Below are positions 44,340 through 52,273 of a stretch of 64,000 nt of DNA, in pieces. This DNA comes from Nitrospira sp. (GTDB lineage Bacteria; Nitrospirota; Nitrospiria; Nitrospirales; Nitrospiraceae). Position numbers and translations under genes: made by a program. The notes under the pieces are model-generated. The model saw only the letters and a program-made list of their open reading frames with translations. It ran no database searches and was not told the DNA's origin. The DNA is taken from NCBI GenBank assembly GCA_024331045.1, contig JANDJC010000006.1, positions 1-64,000 on the forward strand. The letters run 5' to 3'. Each line of letters starts with the position of its first letter. Position 1 is the stretch's first letter.

Positions 44340-46205
44340 TCACTTGACAATATGATGAACCGCTTCGACGATCGCCCGCGCGCCGATTCCGTAATGATCG
44401 ATTAATTCCTCAGGCTTGCCACTATGGGGAATCTGGCGGACGGCCAGCTTATGCACCTTGATTCCTTCCGTTGAAACAGCATCCAGCACGGCATCGCCGA
44501 GACCGCCGTGAGCATAATGGTCTTCGACCGTGAGAATACGGTTTTGTGTTGCCCTGGCGCTGTCGAGGAGGGTGGTACGGTCAATGGGGGTGATGCTGTA
44601 CAGATCGATTACGCGGACCATGATTCCCCCTGTCCGCAGTTCATCATGGGCCTTGAGGGCTTCAAAAAGAGTGATGCCGGCTGCCACAATCGTTAACGAG
44701 TCAGAAGAACTTTGTCGAAGAACTTTGCTTCCACCGATGTGAAAGGTTTCTTCCGGTCCATACAGCACCGGAGTCTTTGGTCTGCTGGCACGGATGTAGA
44801 CCATACCCTTGTGGTGGGCGGCTGCTTCGACGAGCCGATGGGTCGCCGCGCCGTCTGCGGGATACAAGACTGTCATGTTTGGCTGTGCGGCCATCATTGC
44901 GAGATCTTCGAGCCCCATTTGGGAAGGGCCGTCTTCACCGATGCTGACCCCCACGTGGGTGCCGACCAACTTGATATTGGATTCGCTGATGGCAGCCATG
45001 CGGATAAAATCGTAGGCACGTGTAAAGAACGCGGCGAAAGTGGAAACGAACGGAATCTTGCCACAGGCCGCGAGACCTACGGCGGTACCCACCATGTTTT
45101 GCTCGGCGATGAAATTTTCAAAAAACCGATCCGGAAATTTCTTGGCAAATTTGTCGGTGTAGGTGGAGTTCTTGACGTCGGCGTCGAGCGCGACCACCGA
45201 AGGATTGGCATCTCCAAGGGCGACGAGTGCTGTTCCGAAGGCTTCGCGCGTTGCGATCATGTCACCCGGTTTATAAGGGGGGGGAGCCATGGGCATCGTT
45301 GGTTTCTGGCTAGAGACAAATGAAGGAGGAGTGTTGATCTTTGGTACGAAGTCGGTTGGTTTAAGGAGCCTCGTCAATTCGTTGATGGCCTGTTGTGACT
45401 CGGGCCCCTTAGGGATCGGTTTGCCATGCCAACCGGGATGGTCTTCCATGAAGGAGACCCCTTTCCCTTTGATCGTTTTAGCGAGCAACACCGTTGGGAC
45501 GTTTTTCGTCCGTGCTGCCTTCTCAAACGCTGTCAGCAACGCCTTGTGGTTGTGGCCATCGACAAGGACCGTGTTCCATCCAAAGCCGCGCCAACGAGCT
45601 TTATAGGCTTGCATGTCGTACTGCAACATGGTTGGGTCGCTTTGCCCCAGGCGATTGACATCCACAATGGCGCAGAGGTTATCCAGCTTAAAGTGACGGG
45701 CCAGCTCGACCGCTTCCCAGACGGAGCCTTCAACGGATTCACCGTCTCCCATTAAGACATAGATCCGAGCCCCGTTTTTTTCGAGCCGCTTGGCGTTGAG
45801 CGCTAGTCCGACACCCATGGCCAGTCCTTGCCCTAAGGAGCCGGTTGCGACGTCAACAAACGGCAGCCGGGGAGTTGGGTGGCCTTCCAGATCAGACTCA
45901 AGGGTTCGCAGCTTCAAGAGATCGTCGGTTGGGAAAAGACCGGCTTCTGCCCAGGCCGCGTAGAGAAGCGGCGCCGCATGGCCTTTTGAGAGAACAAATC
46001 GATCGTTCTGAGGAGCCTTGGGATTGTGAAGATCGTACCGCATCACTGAAAAAAACAGCACAGCGACAATGTCGGCTGCCGAACAGCAACTCGATGGGTG
46101 ACCGCTCCCCGCTTCGCTGGTGGCGCGCACACTTTCAATGCGAAGGCGAGTCGCCGTGTTTCGAAGAAAAGTTAAGAGATCGGACGATCGATTTGAACCG
46201 GCCAT
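44340..46205 (-). CDS. tkt: Transketolase
   Basis: Transketolase moves two-carbon units in the pentose phosphate and Calvin-type pathways. The ATG at 46205 with 'agaaggagc' upstream gives 621 residues; the ORF track start is 99 bases further. The thiamine diphosphate motif is 'GDGESVEGSVWEAVELARHFKLDNLCAIVDVN'. The pyrimidine domain with 'FENFIAEQNMVGTAVGLAACG' and the C-terminal domain are present. The size is nearer the shorter (~620-residue) transketolases than the roughly 660-residue E. coli type. A TTGACT-N17-TAGCTT promoter lies upstream. Confidence 0.95.
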   Translation of the reverse strand: MAGSNRSSDLLTFLRNTATRLRIESVRATSEAGSGHPSSCCSAADIVAVLFFSVMRYDLHNPKAPQNDRFVLSKGHAAPLLYAAWAEAGLFPTDDLLKLRTLESDLEGHPTPRLPFVDVATGSLGQGLAMGVGLALNAKRLEKNGARIYVLMGDGESVEGSVWEAVELARHFKLDNLCAIVDVNRLGQSDPTMLQYDMQAYKARWRGFGWNTVLVDGHNHKALLTAFEKAARTKNVPTVLLAKTIKGKGVSFMEDHPGWHGKPIPKGPESQQAINELTRLLKPTDFVPKINTPPSFVSSQKPTMPMAPPPYKPGDMIATREAFGTALVALGDANPSVVALDADVKNSTYTDKFAKKFPDRFFENFIAEQNMVGTAVGLAACGKIPFVSTFAAFFTRAYDFIRMAAISESNIKLVGTHVGVSIGEDGPSQMGLEDLAMMAAQPNMTVLYPADGAATHRLVEAAAHHKGMVYIRASRPKTPVLYGPEETFHIGGSKVLRQSSSDSLTIVAAGITLFEALKAHDELRTGGIMVRVIDLYSITPIDRTTLLDSARATQNRILTVEDHYAHGGLGDAVLDAVSTEGIKVHKLAVRQIPHSGKPEELIDHYGIGARAIVEAVHHIVK

Positions 46206-46310
46206 GGAAGCTCCTTCTGTCAAGATGCCAAGTGGGAGAGAGCAGCCACCCAACTGCCCCTTATCATCTTTTTGTGGGCTTGTGGGCTGGGTTGGATGGT
46301 CCATTGTTGG

Positions 46311-46339
46311 AAGCTAGCAAATCACGAGGGGTGAGTCAA
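46311..46339 (-). promoter_or_regulatory. Sigma-70-type promoter candidate for transketolase
   Basis: On the minus strand TTGACT-N17-TAGCTT lies about 100 bases before the tkt ATG. The -35 box is 5 of 6; the -10 box keeps TA and the last T. The same boxes occur before glyQ. Confidence 0.4.
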
Positions 46340-46377
46340 TTGATCAAAGCAATTGCTGTAGTCAATGTTGATCCTAC

Positions 46378-46399
46378 GATCCGCTTCCGATCCGCTTCC
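46378..46399 (+). repeat. Tandem 11-bp repeat
   Basis: GATCCGCTTCC occurs twice head to tail. It is followed 38 bases later by a second pair (46438-46458). Confidence 0.85.
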
Positions 46400-46437
46400 T
46401 GATGGATTCGGTTCCGTTTTGCACGAACGTCACCACA

Positions 46438-46458
46438 GCCTCTTCGCGGCCTCTTCGC
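46438..46458 (+). repeat. Near-tandem GCCTCTTCGC repeat
   Basis: GCCTCTTCGC occurs twice, separated by one G, in the gap between tkt and the fibronectin-III lipoprotein gene. Confidence 0.85.
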
Positions 46459-46528
46459 TAGAGGTGTTGGTCGCGAGACCGACAGCATACAGGCAGTATA
46501 TAGAATTGAAGCCTTCGTTTGACGTTCG

Positions 46529-46978
46529 TTATGTCGTGACTTGCACCTCGTTCGAGCAAGAGCTGTGAACACCGTTGTATGCGCTCACCGCAAAGTAGTA
46601 TGTCGAGTTGGGGTCGAGATCAGTAACGGTGCCTTGCGGGGTTGAAACGAACTGCGATTCCTCATAAGCGCAAGACCCCACCTGATTGGGTGATTGCTTG
46701 CCATAATGAATGTAATAGCCGACGACGGTCGGATCGGAGACGGGGTCCCATTCCAAGGTGACCGCTGCTCCGGCTGCCGACAGAGAGGACGTCATGAGTC
46801 CCTGCTCATTGCCGGTTCCACATGCGGTGAAGAGGAGACCAAGGGTTGCGACGATTGCCGTAACGACGGAACGAATGGGATGGGCGGATGGGGATTGAAT
46901 TGCTTGGCGGATGAGTCCAATCGATCTCGTATGCTCCGATGACGTTTCCAACTTTCCCAACAATCGCTTGCTGCTCAT
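46529..46978 (-). CDS. Fibronectin type III domain lipoprotein
   Basis: The ATG at 46978 follows 'gggaggaggaac' and gives 149 residues. An N-terminal membrane segment ends in a lipobox-like 'LLFTACGTG', preceded by a long, charged 40-residue n-region, which is unusual. The rest is one FnIII domain: 'AVTLEWDPVSDPTVVGYYIHYGK...TVTDLDPNSTYYFAVSAYNGVHSSCSNEVQV'. Two extra Cys may pair. It is probably surface- or periplasm-exposed; its binding partner is unknown. Confidence 0.85.
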   Translation of the reverse strand: MSSKRLLGKLETSSEHTRSIGLIRQAIQSPSAHPIRSVVTAIVATLGLLFTACGTGNEQGLMTSSLSAAGAAVTLEWDPVSDPTVVGYYIHYGKQSPNQVGSCAYEESQFVSTPQGTVTDLDPNSTYYFAVSAYNGVHSSCSNEVQVTT

Positions 46979-47345
46979 AGTTTGTTCCTCCTCCCAATTG
47001 GTCTGGCCGACTGCGCCACACTCGCGATGGGAGCCGCTCCGAATCCTAACGACCGTTCGGTCTGGCCCAGTCCGCGTCAATTCTGAGCCGGAAGGGTGCA
47101 ATCCAAGTGCCGCGACAGGGAGAGTTTGAACCGTTGAATTAACAAAGGGATTTGCGTGATTCGACGCCGCAGGTGAAGGTCAGGTCGTTCAAGATTTTCC
47201 ACGCAGGTTCGCCTGTGGAAAAGGAGTAGTCGATTGCTCTCAATTGCATGATTTCATTTCCGGATGTGGATGGTTGGTAAGGTGTAATGATGTTCGGGAA
47301 CGAACAGAGGATTTGTCGGAAGGGTAGGAGAGGCCGCTCTGCTGT
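46979..47345. other. Intergenic region between the FnIII lipoprotein and permease genes
   Basis: These 367 bases hold a large imperfect palindrome at 47195-47222 and no credible gene. Confidence 0.6.
47195..47222 (-). terminator. Large hairpin, probable terminator of the rrf2-permease operon
   Basis: TTTTCCACGCAGG-TTCG-CCTGTGGAAAA folds into an 11-pair stem with a two-base bulge and a TTCG tetraloop. It has A and T runs at both ends, so it could end transcription in either direction. It is about 125 bases past the permease stop on the minus strand. Confidence 0.5.
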
Positions 47346-48191
47346 CTAAGGTGGCGAGGGAGTTCTGCTCATGAAGTACCGCAACAGCAAATAACCGTTC
47401 AAGACAATGACGATTCCAAAGATAGTGTATGTTGTTATAGGAGTGGCCAAGTGGAGTTCTCCCAACACGCGAGTGAGGCCGAATCCCACCACCAGGGCGT
47501 CAAATGCCATCGAGATTCGTCGGAAGGTCTCGGGATCCATCCATTGAATGAGATAGGTGCCCAGGGGAATCCCGATGAGCACGCCTGGTATGATGTACGG
47601 CAACAAGTCCAGGCTCTCGCCGCTATAGAATCCGATCAACAGATAGGCAATGGCGGTAAAAACCGATTCGGCCGTGCGGATCACACCCAGCGCCGCGCGA
47701 AAGTCTTGCTTGGCATAGCCCTGGTTGTTGAACAAAAGTGCCAGTGGCGGCCCCGAGATGGTCGTGACGGAGTACAGCAGTCCGATGCCGGTGCCGAAGG
47801 GAAGAGCGATGGCGCGTTCGGCTCGAATGGGTTTTCGGATGCCGGCGGCCTGCAATAGGATCAGCGGCAGCAGGAAAAAGTACGTGACGAACTTAACCCA
47901 GGCGGGATGAACAAATGAAAGAATGTAGCTGCCAATCGAAACACCTACCGCGAGGCCGACAAGAATAGGGGCTACGCGTCTCCAGACGTGAGGCACACTG
48001 GCTCGATTGATGAACAAGACGTAGCCGTTGATGACCAGCTCCACTAAGACGAGCGCGGGATTCAAGACGCGGTTGGAGTAATACAATAACGCTACAGGGA
48101 CAGTAATGGAGGAAAATCCATAACCGATCGCCCCATTGACCGTCGCAGCGATCAAGGTGATCGCGGCCAAGACAATATGGTCCATCATCAT
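47346..48191 (-). CDS. TauE/SafE-family permease (probable sulfite/sulfonate or anion exporter)
   Basis: The 281-residue membrane protein has about eight hydrophobic segments in two similar halves. The start 'HIVLAAITLIAATVNGAIGYGFSSITVPVALLYY' and 'GTGIGLLYSVTTISGPPLALLF' are typical of the family, members of which export sulfite, sulfoacetate or related anions. It overlaps the rrf2 gene by ATGA, so an Rrf2-type sensor probably controls it. Confidence 0.88.
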   Translation of the reverse strand: MMMDHIVLAAITLIAATVNGAIGYGFSSITVPVALLYYSNRVLNPALVLVELVINGYVLFINRASVPHVWRRVAPILVGLAVGVSIGSYILSFVHPAWVKFVTYFFLLPLILLQAAGIRKPIRAERAIALPFGTGIGLLYSVTTISGPPLALLFNNQGYAKQDFRAALGVIRTAESVFTAIAYLLIGFYSGESLDLLPYIIPGVLIGIPLGTYLIQWMDPETFRRISMAFDALVVGFGLTRVLGELHLATPITTYTIFGIVIVLNGYLLLRYFMSRTPSPP

Positions 48192-48631
48192 GATGAGGCG
48201 TTCCTCGCGCCGGCCGCAAAGTCGGTGAGCGAATAGTGGTCTAGAATGCCGGCAATCGCATCACGCACCGCGCCCATTGCCTGTTGGACGGGGCAGGAAG
48301 GGCGTCCCGCATATGGGCAATCGTCACATTTCTGATACGCCGTTCTGCTGACGCAGCCGATGGGAGCCAAGGGGCCATCCAAAATTCGGATGACCTGTCC
48401 CAATGTAACGTGGGACGGCGGTTTGATGAGGCGGTAGCCTCCGTTCATCCCTCTACGGCTTGCAAGGAGGCCAGCCCGTTTCAGAGTCAATAGGACCTGT
48501 TCGAGAAATTCGACAGGGATGTTCTGGCGAGAAGCAATGTCTTGGCGCTGGACAAACGAGGATGTTTCGTAAGCGAGAGTGAGTTCGAGCAGGGCGCGAA
48601 GGCCATACTCGCTTTTTTTGCTGAGTTTCAA
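48188..48631 (-). CDS. Rrf2-family Fe-S cluster transcriptional regulator
   Basis: The 147-residue winged-helix protein begins 'MKLSKKSEYGLRALLELTLAYE', typical of Rrf2/IscR. The DNA-binding part includes 'QDIASRQNIPVEFLEQVLLTLKRAGLLASRRGMNGGYRL'. Cysteines at 93, 102, 105 and 113 could bind an Fe-S cluster. It is the first gene of a two-gene operon with the permease. A strong TTGACA lies upstream (48675-48680), but no good -10 box follows. Confidence 0.92.
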   Translation of the reverse strand: MKLSKKSEYGLRALLELTLAYETSSFVQRQDIASRQNIPVEFLEQVLLTLKRAGLLASRRGMNGGYRLIKPPSHVTLGQVIRILDGPLAPIGCVSRTAYQKCDDCPYAGRPSCPVQQAMGAVRDAIAGILDHYSLTDFAAGARNASS

Positions 48632-49062
48632 AAGGTATGTCCAAAAATTAAGTTAGTTTGTCAACAAGCGTCACAATAAGCGACCGTCTTTCTCATTGTC
48701 AAGATGGCTTTTGATCAATACTGCTCCGCAGAAAGTTTTTCGCAACCTCAGGCCCTTGGGGTTCAAGAAACTGGCACGATGACGACATCGGTCAGTCATT
48801 AACGCTCAATCACAGTGCACAGTGGAGAAGAGCGATTAGTGAGAAAATAGCTTGCTTCAGCGGCCTGCTGGCAGGGGGATCACACACCAGTATCTGATAA
48901 GCGGCGGGAGCCAGCCATTGATCGAAGAAGTAGTCAAAGAGAGGAGAGTTGCTTGACAGCTATCGGCATTCTTGTTAGCTTGCCGCCTTGTTTTTTTGAA
49001 GTCGAGGGGATTTCGGCGGAGCAATTCCTGATCGGGCGTCCCCCATCGATATCGAGCCTGCC
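48632..49062. other. Divergent intergenic region between rrf2 and glyQ
   Basis: These 431 bases contain the rrf2 upstream region (A/T-rich near 48640-48690) and the glyQ promoter candidate (48953-48981). No tRNA or T-box-like leader was recognised by eye, and no credible gene was seen. Confidence 0.6.
48953..48981 (+). promoter_or_regulatory. Sigma-70-type promoter candidate for glyQ
   Basis: TTGACA-N17-TAGCTT has a perfect -35 box and exact spacing; the -10 box matches at three of six. It lies about 80 bases before the GTG of glyQ. Confidence 0.45.
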
Positions 49063-49947
49063 GTGACGTTTCAAGAGTTGATCTTCAAGCTGCAACAATT
49101 TTGGGCTGAGCAAGGTTGTGTCATCCATCAGCCCTACGACATGGAGATGGGGGCTGGCACATTTCATCCGGCGACGTTTCTGCGCGCGCTGGGGCCTGAA
49201 CCCTGGCGATCAGCCTATGTACAACCCTGTCGTCGTCCGACGGACGGTCGGTACGGTGACAATCCCAATCGTCTTCAGCACTACTATCAATTCCAGGTGG
49301 TGCTCAAGCCGGCACCGGACAATATTCAAGACCTGTATTTGCGGAGCCTGGCTCGGGTGGGAATTGACTATAAGCGACACGACGTTCGGTTCATGCAAGA
49401 CGACTGGGAGTCGCCGACGTTGGGCGCCTGGGGCCTGGGGTGGGAGGTTCGTTTGGACGGGATGGAAATCACGCAGTTTACTTACTTTCAAGAAATCGGC
49501 GGGGTTGAGCTCAGTCCTGTGACCGGTGAAATTACGTATGGGACCGAGCGGATCGCTATGTACTTGCAGCACGTCAATAGCGTTTTCGATCTTGCGTGGA
49601 CCGACTCCATCACCTATCGCGACCTTCACCATGAAACCGAGGTCCAAGGCTCACGCTACAACTTCGAGGAAGGTGACGTGCCCATGCTGATGCACCTGTT
49701 CCAAGCGTATGAGGCTGAATGCAAACGGTTGCTTGCGAAGGTCGACAAGCGGTTGACGTTGCCGGCGTACGACTACTGCATTAAGGCATCACACGCCTTC
49801 AATCTATTGGATGCCCGCGGCGCTATCAGTGTCGCGGAGCGCACTGGCTACATTGCCCGGGTGCGGGCGTTGGCCAAACGGTGTGCCGAACGTTATATCG
49901 AGGAACGAGCTGCGATGGGCTATCCGTTGCTGAGGGGCAGCGGATGA
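49063..49947 (+). CDS. glyQ: Glycine-tRNA ligase alpha subunit
   Basis: GlyQ is the catalytic subunit of the alpha2-beta2 glycyl-tRNA synthetase. The 294-residue product starts at GTG and shows '[47 protein letters not shown]', near-identical to the family, then '[29 protein letters not shown]'. glyS follows 86 bases later. The two-subunit form is typical of bacteria. Confidence 0.97.
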   Translation: MTFQELIFKLQQFWAEQGCVIHQPYDMEMGAGTFHPATFLRALGPEPWRSAYVQPCRRPTDGRYGDNPNRLQHYYQFQVVLKPAPDNIQDLYLRSLARVGIDYKRHDVRFMQDDWESPTLGAWGLGWEVRLDGMEITQFTYFQEIGGVELSPVTGEITYGTERIAMYLQHVNSVFDLAWTDSITYRDLHHETEVQGSRYNFEEGDVPMLMHLFQAYEAECKRLLAKVDKRLTLPAYDYCIKASHAFNLLDARGAISVAERTGYIARVRALAKRCAERYIEERAAMGYPLLRGSG

Positions 49948-50032
49948 GGAGCTGGTCTGCCACCGACGGCCACACGGTTATCGGCGGTGGGGCTGATGGA
50001 GCCCCTCATTAGAGCGGAGCAATGGAGAGACG

Positions 50033-52195
50033 ATGGGTGACCTCCCAAGAAAACGGGCACGATCATCGGCGCCGCACGTTTCGGATTTGCTGCTCGAAAT
50101 TGGCGTCGAAGAATTGCCGTACCAGTTCATCGCGCCGGCCTTGACGCTTCTCAGAGAAATGATGGAACGATTGCTCAAGGATCAGCGGCTGATGTTCGGA
50201 GCCATTCGCACTATGGGAACACCCCGCCGGTTGTCCCTCATAGTTGAAGGACTTGCCGCTCAGCAGACTGCCACCGTGAAGGAGACCATGGGGCCTCCCA
50301 AAAGTGCGGCGTTCGACCAAGCTGGTCAGCCGACCAAGGCGGCGCTGGGATTTGCTGCGACTCATGGTGTTGCGATCAAGGATCTGGAGGTGCGCCGCAC
50401 GGCAAAAGGTGAGTATCTCTTCGCCGTGAAACGGGAAGAAGGACGGCACGCGTCCGCGGTGTTGATCGAGTGGCTTCCCACGGTGATTGGCGGTCTGACA
50501 TTCCCCAAAACCATGAAATGGAACGATAGCGGCGTGCGTTTCGCTCGCCCGATCCGCTGGTTGGTGGCGATGTATGGGAACACCGTGCTCCCCTTCCGGA
50601 TGGCGGGCGTGATGGCGTCGAATCGGACTCTGGGTCATCGGGTGGTGGGCGGTGGGAGATGGATTCGCCTCAAGCATGCCGCATCGTATCCGACGTTGTT
50701 GGAACAGGGGGGGGTCATCGTTGAGCCAGAACGACGGCGGGAGCTGATTCGGCAACAGATCGATGCGATCTGTCGCGAAAGCGGCCTGGTGCTGCATGAG
50801 GACGAGGTGCTGCTCGAACAGGCCATTTATTCGACGGAGCTGCCGACCGCGCTGCTTGGGTCGTTTAAAGAAGCCTATCTGGACGTGCCGGAAGAAGTTC
50901 TTATGACTTCCATGAAGGAACATCAGGGGTTTTTCTCCCTCCGGTATAAGGAAACCGGCCGACTGGCGCCCCACTTTATGGCGGTGGCGAACACACGCAT
51001 GGAAGACATGTCCCTCGTTCGGGCGGGCAATGAACGGGTTTTGGAAGCGAGACTGGCCGACGCCAAGTTCTTTTTCGAAGATGATCGAAAGGTACGGTTG
51101 AGCGAGCGGGTTCCCAAACTCTCCGGGGTGACGTTTCACCAACAGCTCGGCACGATGGCGCAGAAGCAAGAGCGGGTGAAACGATTGGCCGGTTTTATTG
51201 CAGCGTGTCTCCGTTCGACGAGCGAGGATTTGCGATTGATCTGCGAGCGGGCCGCTTCGTTGGCCAAGGCCGATCTGGTGACCGGTATCGTCGGAGAGTT
51301 TCCCGAGCTGCAAGGGATCATGGGGAGCGTGTACGCCCTTCATGATGGAGAATCAGCCGAGGTGGCCATGGCGATCCGCGAACAGTACCTGCCCAAGGGA
51401 ATGGAAGGCGAGTGCCCGCGCACCGAGGCTGGCCGCATCCTTGCGCTAGCCGATCGGCTTGATTCCCTCGCAGCGTTTTTTCACGTCGGCATCGTGCCAA
51501 CGGGATCGGAAGATCCCTTTGCCCTCCGACGGCAAGCCACGGCGATCGTGCGGATCATTGTGGAAGCGGATCTACGTGCCGATCTAACGTCCATTGTTAC
51601 AAAGGCGAGGCACCTTGTCTGCGAGGATGGGATTGCCGGATTGCCGGACGCGGAGAGTCATGGAGTTCGGCTGGTGATCGAGTTTATCCTGGAGCGGCTG
51701 CGGCATTATTGCCGAGTCGTGTATGGGTTCAGGGAGGACGTCATTGAGGCGGTGGTAAAGGCGGTTGGTGATCAGTCGCTAGACCTCGTTGACCTTATTC
51801 GTAAAATGAAGGCCCTTCAAGCTGTGACTGCCAAGCCGGAATTCAATGCCCTGATCATCGGGTTTAAGCGGGTGCATCGATTGGTGACAAAAGAGCAGTG
51901 GACCAGAGAAGCGGTGGATGCGACTCGGTTTCAACATGATGCCGAAAGCCGGCTCTATCAGATGATGACGAAGGCATATGAGCTGGCCAAGGTCTCGATT
52001 CCAGCCGGTGAGTATGATCGGACCTTAGAGGCGTTGATTGCGCTGAAACCGGCCATCGACGGATTTTTTACCGAGGTCCTGGTCAATGTTGAGGATCAGG
52101 TCGTTCGTCAGAATCGATTGTCGTTGCTCAAGGACATTGATGAGTTGTTTCTGTCCTTCGCCGATTTTTCGCAGATTGTGGTGCAAGGGAGCTAG
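50033..52195 (+). CDS. glyS: Glycine-tRNA ligase beta subunit
   Basis: GlyS binds tRNA and helps catalysis. The 720-residue protein has the start 'DLLLEIGVEELPYQFIAPALTLLREMMERLL' and 'GLTFPKTMKWNDSGVRFARPIRWLV' plus the C-terminal anticodon-binding domain. An N-terminal extension of about 17 residues makes it slightly longer than E. coli GlyS. The 426-residue minus-strand ORF inside is a shadow. Confidence 0.97.
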   Translation: MGDLPRKRARSSAPHVSDLLLEIGVEELPYQFIAPALTLLREMMERLLKDQRLMFGAIRTMGTPRRLSLIVEGLAAQQTATVKETMGPPKSAAFDQAGQPTKAALGFAATHGVAIKDLEVRRTAKGEYLFAVKREEGRHASAVLIEWLPTVIGGLTFPKTMKWNDSGVRFARPIRWLVAMYGNTVLPFRMAGVMASNRTLGHRVVGGGRWIRLKHAASYPTLLEQGGVIVEPERRRELIRQQIDAICRESGLVLHEDEVLLEQAIYSTELPTALLGSFKEAYLDVPEEVLMTSMKEHQGFFSLRYKETGRLAPHFMAVANTRMEDMSLVRAGNERVLEARLADAKFFFEDDRKVRLSERVPKLSGVTFHQQLGTMAQKQERVKRLAGFIAACLRSTSEDLRLICERAASLAKADLVTGIVGEFPELQGIMGSVYALHDGESAEVAMAIREQYLPKGMEGECPRTEAGRILALADRLDSLAAFFHVGIVPTGSEDPFALRRQATAIVRIIVEADLRADLTSIVTKARHLVCEDGIAGLPDAESHGVRLVIEFILERLRHYCRVVYGFREDVIEAVVKAVGDQSLDLVDLIRKMKALQAVTAKPEFNALIIGFKRVHRLVTKEQWTREAVDATRFQHDAESRLYQMMTKAYELAKVSIPAGEYDRTLEALIALKPAIDGFFTEVLVNVEDQVVRQNRLSLLKDIDELFLSFADFSQIVVQGS

Positions 52196-52273
52196 GTCAG
52201 GCCGGTTGCAATCAGGAGACGTCGCATGCGTTCCCTTGAGGAGTGCATGTCTGTCCACAAAGGAGAGGCGCGC

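Larger units (their letters stand above)
46206..46528. other. Intergenic region upstream of transketolase
   Basis: These 323 bases contain the transketolase promoter candidate and two sets of short tandem repeats. The ORF at 46336-46572 on the minus strand lacks motifs and runs through the repeats; I do not call it a gene. Confidence 0.6.

Noticed and set aside
46336-46572. 78-residue minus-strand ORF upstream of tkt
   Set aside because: It runs through short tandem repeats and overlaps the FnIII gene end; no motif was seen.
50063-51343. 426-residue minus-strand ORF inside glyS
   Set aside because: It is antisense to a certain housekeeping gene and has shadow-like composition.
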